Shown here: piece after piece, positions 62,729 through 64,000 of the stretch
Position numbering within the stretch: the stretch's first letter is position 1
Layout of the letters: the number at the start of each line of letters is the position of its first letter
NCBI RefSeq assembly: GCF_009755885.1
Contig: NZ_VYIX01000002.1
Coordinates: 478,875-542,874 of the forward strand
Reading direction: 5' to 3'
Source: Brachyspira sp. SAP_772
Lineage (GTDB): Bacteria; Spirochaetota; Brachyspiria; Brachyspirales; Brachyspiraceae
DNA length: 64,000 bases
Translations under genes and position numbers: made by a program
Notes under the pieces: generated by a model
Told to the model about the DNA's origin: nothing
The model's database searches: none
The model's input: only the letters and a program-made list of their open reading frames with translations

Positions 62729-64000
62729 ATGAAAAATAGACACTCTATTAGGGTTAAGATGCCTATAGTAATCAGCTTGCTTAGTACATTTTTTTTAGTT
62801 TTGATAGTTGTTATATTGTCCATTAGATCCAATAAAATAATAAAAGAATCCACTTTATCTGGATTTGATAATACAGTTACTGGTTATAAAGAAATGTTGG
62901 ATACTTGGTTAGATGATCAGAGAAATTTAATAAGAACTTATTCAGTATCTCCTACTGTAATATCGTATCTTTTGAATAGAGATGCTGTTGATATAAGGCC
63001 TGTGCTTGCTGAGTTCGAGGCAATTAATGATTTGGTTTTAGATATAGGTTTAACTGATACAAATGGTATAATATTAGATAACGTAAATGGAGTAAAAATA
63101 GGTGAGAATATTATTACCATTAGAACAAATATTTTAAATATATTAAAAGCTAACAATAATCAAGCTTCTTTTGATGATCAATTACAAAAATCTGTTGCGG
63201 ATAATAAATGGTCTTTGGCAGCTCTTTCTGGAGTATTTTATAATGGGGAGCATATAGGAAATGTATATATTATAATGGATTGGGAAGATTTATCTATAAG
63301 GCTTCAAGATTTAAAACTTCCTGAAAGAACAAGGATATTTGCTGTAGATGATGATAGGAATATAGTTTTAGATACTAAAAATGAGCTTAATACTAAAGCT
63401 AATGAGGCTTATGAACAAATTATTACTTCTAATAAATTATCTGGATATATGACTTACATATCTTCTGTTAGTCATGATTCAAGAACAGCTGTTTATACAA
63501 GAATAGATAATGTGCCTTGGTATTTAATTATGGCAATGGATGATAGAATTATTTATCAGGCTAATAATGATTCTATAAAGATATCAATAGTTATTTGTAT
63601 ATTATCTATTATTTTTATAAATATTTTTGCTTTTCTATATATTAAAAGAGTTACATATCCATTAAAGAATTTAATGATTCATGCTACAAATATATCTAAC
63701 GGAAATATAAAAAAGAGCAATATAACAAATTATAGAAAAGATGAGTTTGGAGAATTAGAGAGAGTTTTTGATTTGATGAGTAGTAGATTATCTGAGGTAG
63801 TTTCTAATGTTAATAATGCTTCTAATGAAATAATAGAGGCGGCAGAAAATATGATGGAAAGCAGCAATGAATTATCTCAGAGAACAGATTTACAATCATC
63901 AAGTTTAGAGGAGACAGCTGCTAGTATAGAAGAGATGGTTTCTAGTATTAAAATATCAGCAGAAAAATCCGTAGCTGGTAAAAATATGATGTCTGAGTCT
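62729..64000 (+). CDS. Methyl-accepting chemotaxis protein (3' end outside window)
   Basis: 424 codons are visible before the window ends. A signal anchor (PIVISLLSTFFLVLIVVIL) lies at about residues 12-32. A dCache-like sensor follows, with LDTWLDDQRNLIRTYSVSP, DIGLTDTNGIILDNVNGVKI and NVPWYLIMAMDDRI. The second membrane helix lies near 285-305 and a HAMP domain (ITNYRKDEFGELERVFDLM) after it. The start of the signalling coiled coil, ELSQRTDLQSSSLEETAASI, is the methylation helix. The hairpin tip is outside. AAGGAA precedes the ATG. The ligand is unknown. Confidence 0.9.
   Translation, partial: MKNRHSIRVKMPIVISLLSTFFLVLIVVILSIRSNKIIKESTLSGFDNTVTGYKEMLDTWLDDQRNLIRTYSVSPTVISYLLNRDAVDIRPVLAEFEAINDLVLDIGLTDTNGIILDNVNGVKIGENIITIRTNILNILKANNNQASFDDQLQKSVADNKWSLAALSGVFYNGEHIGNVYIIMDWEDLSIRLQDLKLPERTRIFAVDDDRNIVLDTKNELNTKANEAYEQIITSNKLSGYMTYISSVSHDSRTAVYTRIDNVPWYLIMAMDDRIIYQANNDSIKISIVICILSIIFINIFAFLYIKRVTYPLKNLMIHATNISNGNIKKSNITNYRKDEFGELERVFDLMSSRLSEVVSNVNNASNEIIEAAENMMESSNELSQRTDLQSSSLEETAASIEEMVSSIKISAEKSVAGKNMMSES

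Overview
The window is very AT-rich chromosomal DNA. The best inference is a spirochaete of the genus Brachyspira. The support is single-domain FlgJ, a DUF342/FapA-type flagellar-associated protein, lipoprotein signal peptides ending in SC or AC, a class III fructose-1,6-bisphosphatase, PPDK plus a membrane pyrophosphatase, and flagellar sigma-28-like promoter sites. No species can be assigned from sequence alone, and no rRNA, tRNA or CRISPR array was seen.

Layout. (1) Bases 1-7560 are a sialic-acid scavenging island. A leftward group nanA-yhcH-SSS symporter-nanM (3942 down to 1) faces a rightward lipoprotein sialidase (4523-5785) and an AGE-family epimerase (6378-7559). Together they would release, mutarotate, import and cleave sialic acid and convert ManNAc to GlcNAc. 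A small DUF1232 gene and a decayed copy of its 3' end flank the sialidase. (2) Bases 8076-10130 encode a TPR protein with a DUF2971-like C-terminus. (3) Bases 10267-17249 are a streptolysin-S-like TOMM (azole-modified peptide) cluster: SagB-like dehydrogenase, SagC-like E1/ThiF protein, YcaO with a C-terminal PxPxP, CPBP protease, a second membrane protein, a 44-residue precursor peptide (15528-15662) and an ABC exporter. The precursor matches the SagA layout: a short leader, PGG, then a Cys/Ser core GGCCCSCCCSCC. This is the most exciting system in the window. (4) Bases 17757-21441 hold surface/secreted proteins of unknown function and a 43-residue peptide gene. (5) From 21534 to the end lie mainly housekeeping and motility genes: mgtE, pfkA, murJ, two chemoreceptors, flgJ, ppdK, heptose-pathway genes, fmt, DUF342, oppA, fbp, dapH, an alcohol dehydrogenase, mltG and hppA. 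An orphan SAVED-like protein (52716-53540) also lies here.

A second theme is an intergenic repeat family of about 200-370 bp. At least nine loci carry it, including a tandem array at 58066-58905. Full-length copies have conserved hairpins with apparent compensatory changes. Their right end carries a TTGACA-like box 17 bp from a TATAAT-like box and points outward. One copy sits inside the TOMM cluster just upstream of the YcaO gene and may supply its promoter.

Limits: product names rest on motifs read by eye; promoters and terminators are predictions; repeat boundaries are approximate.
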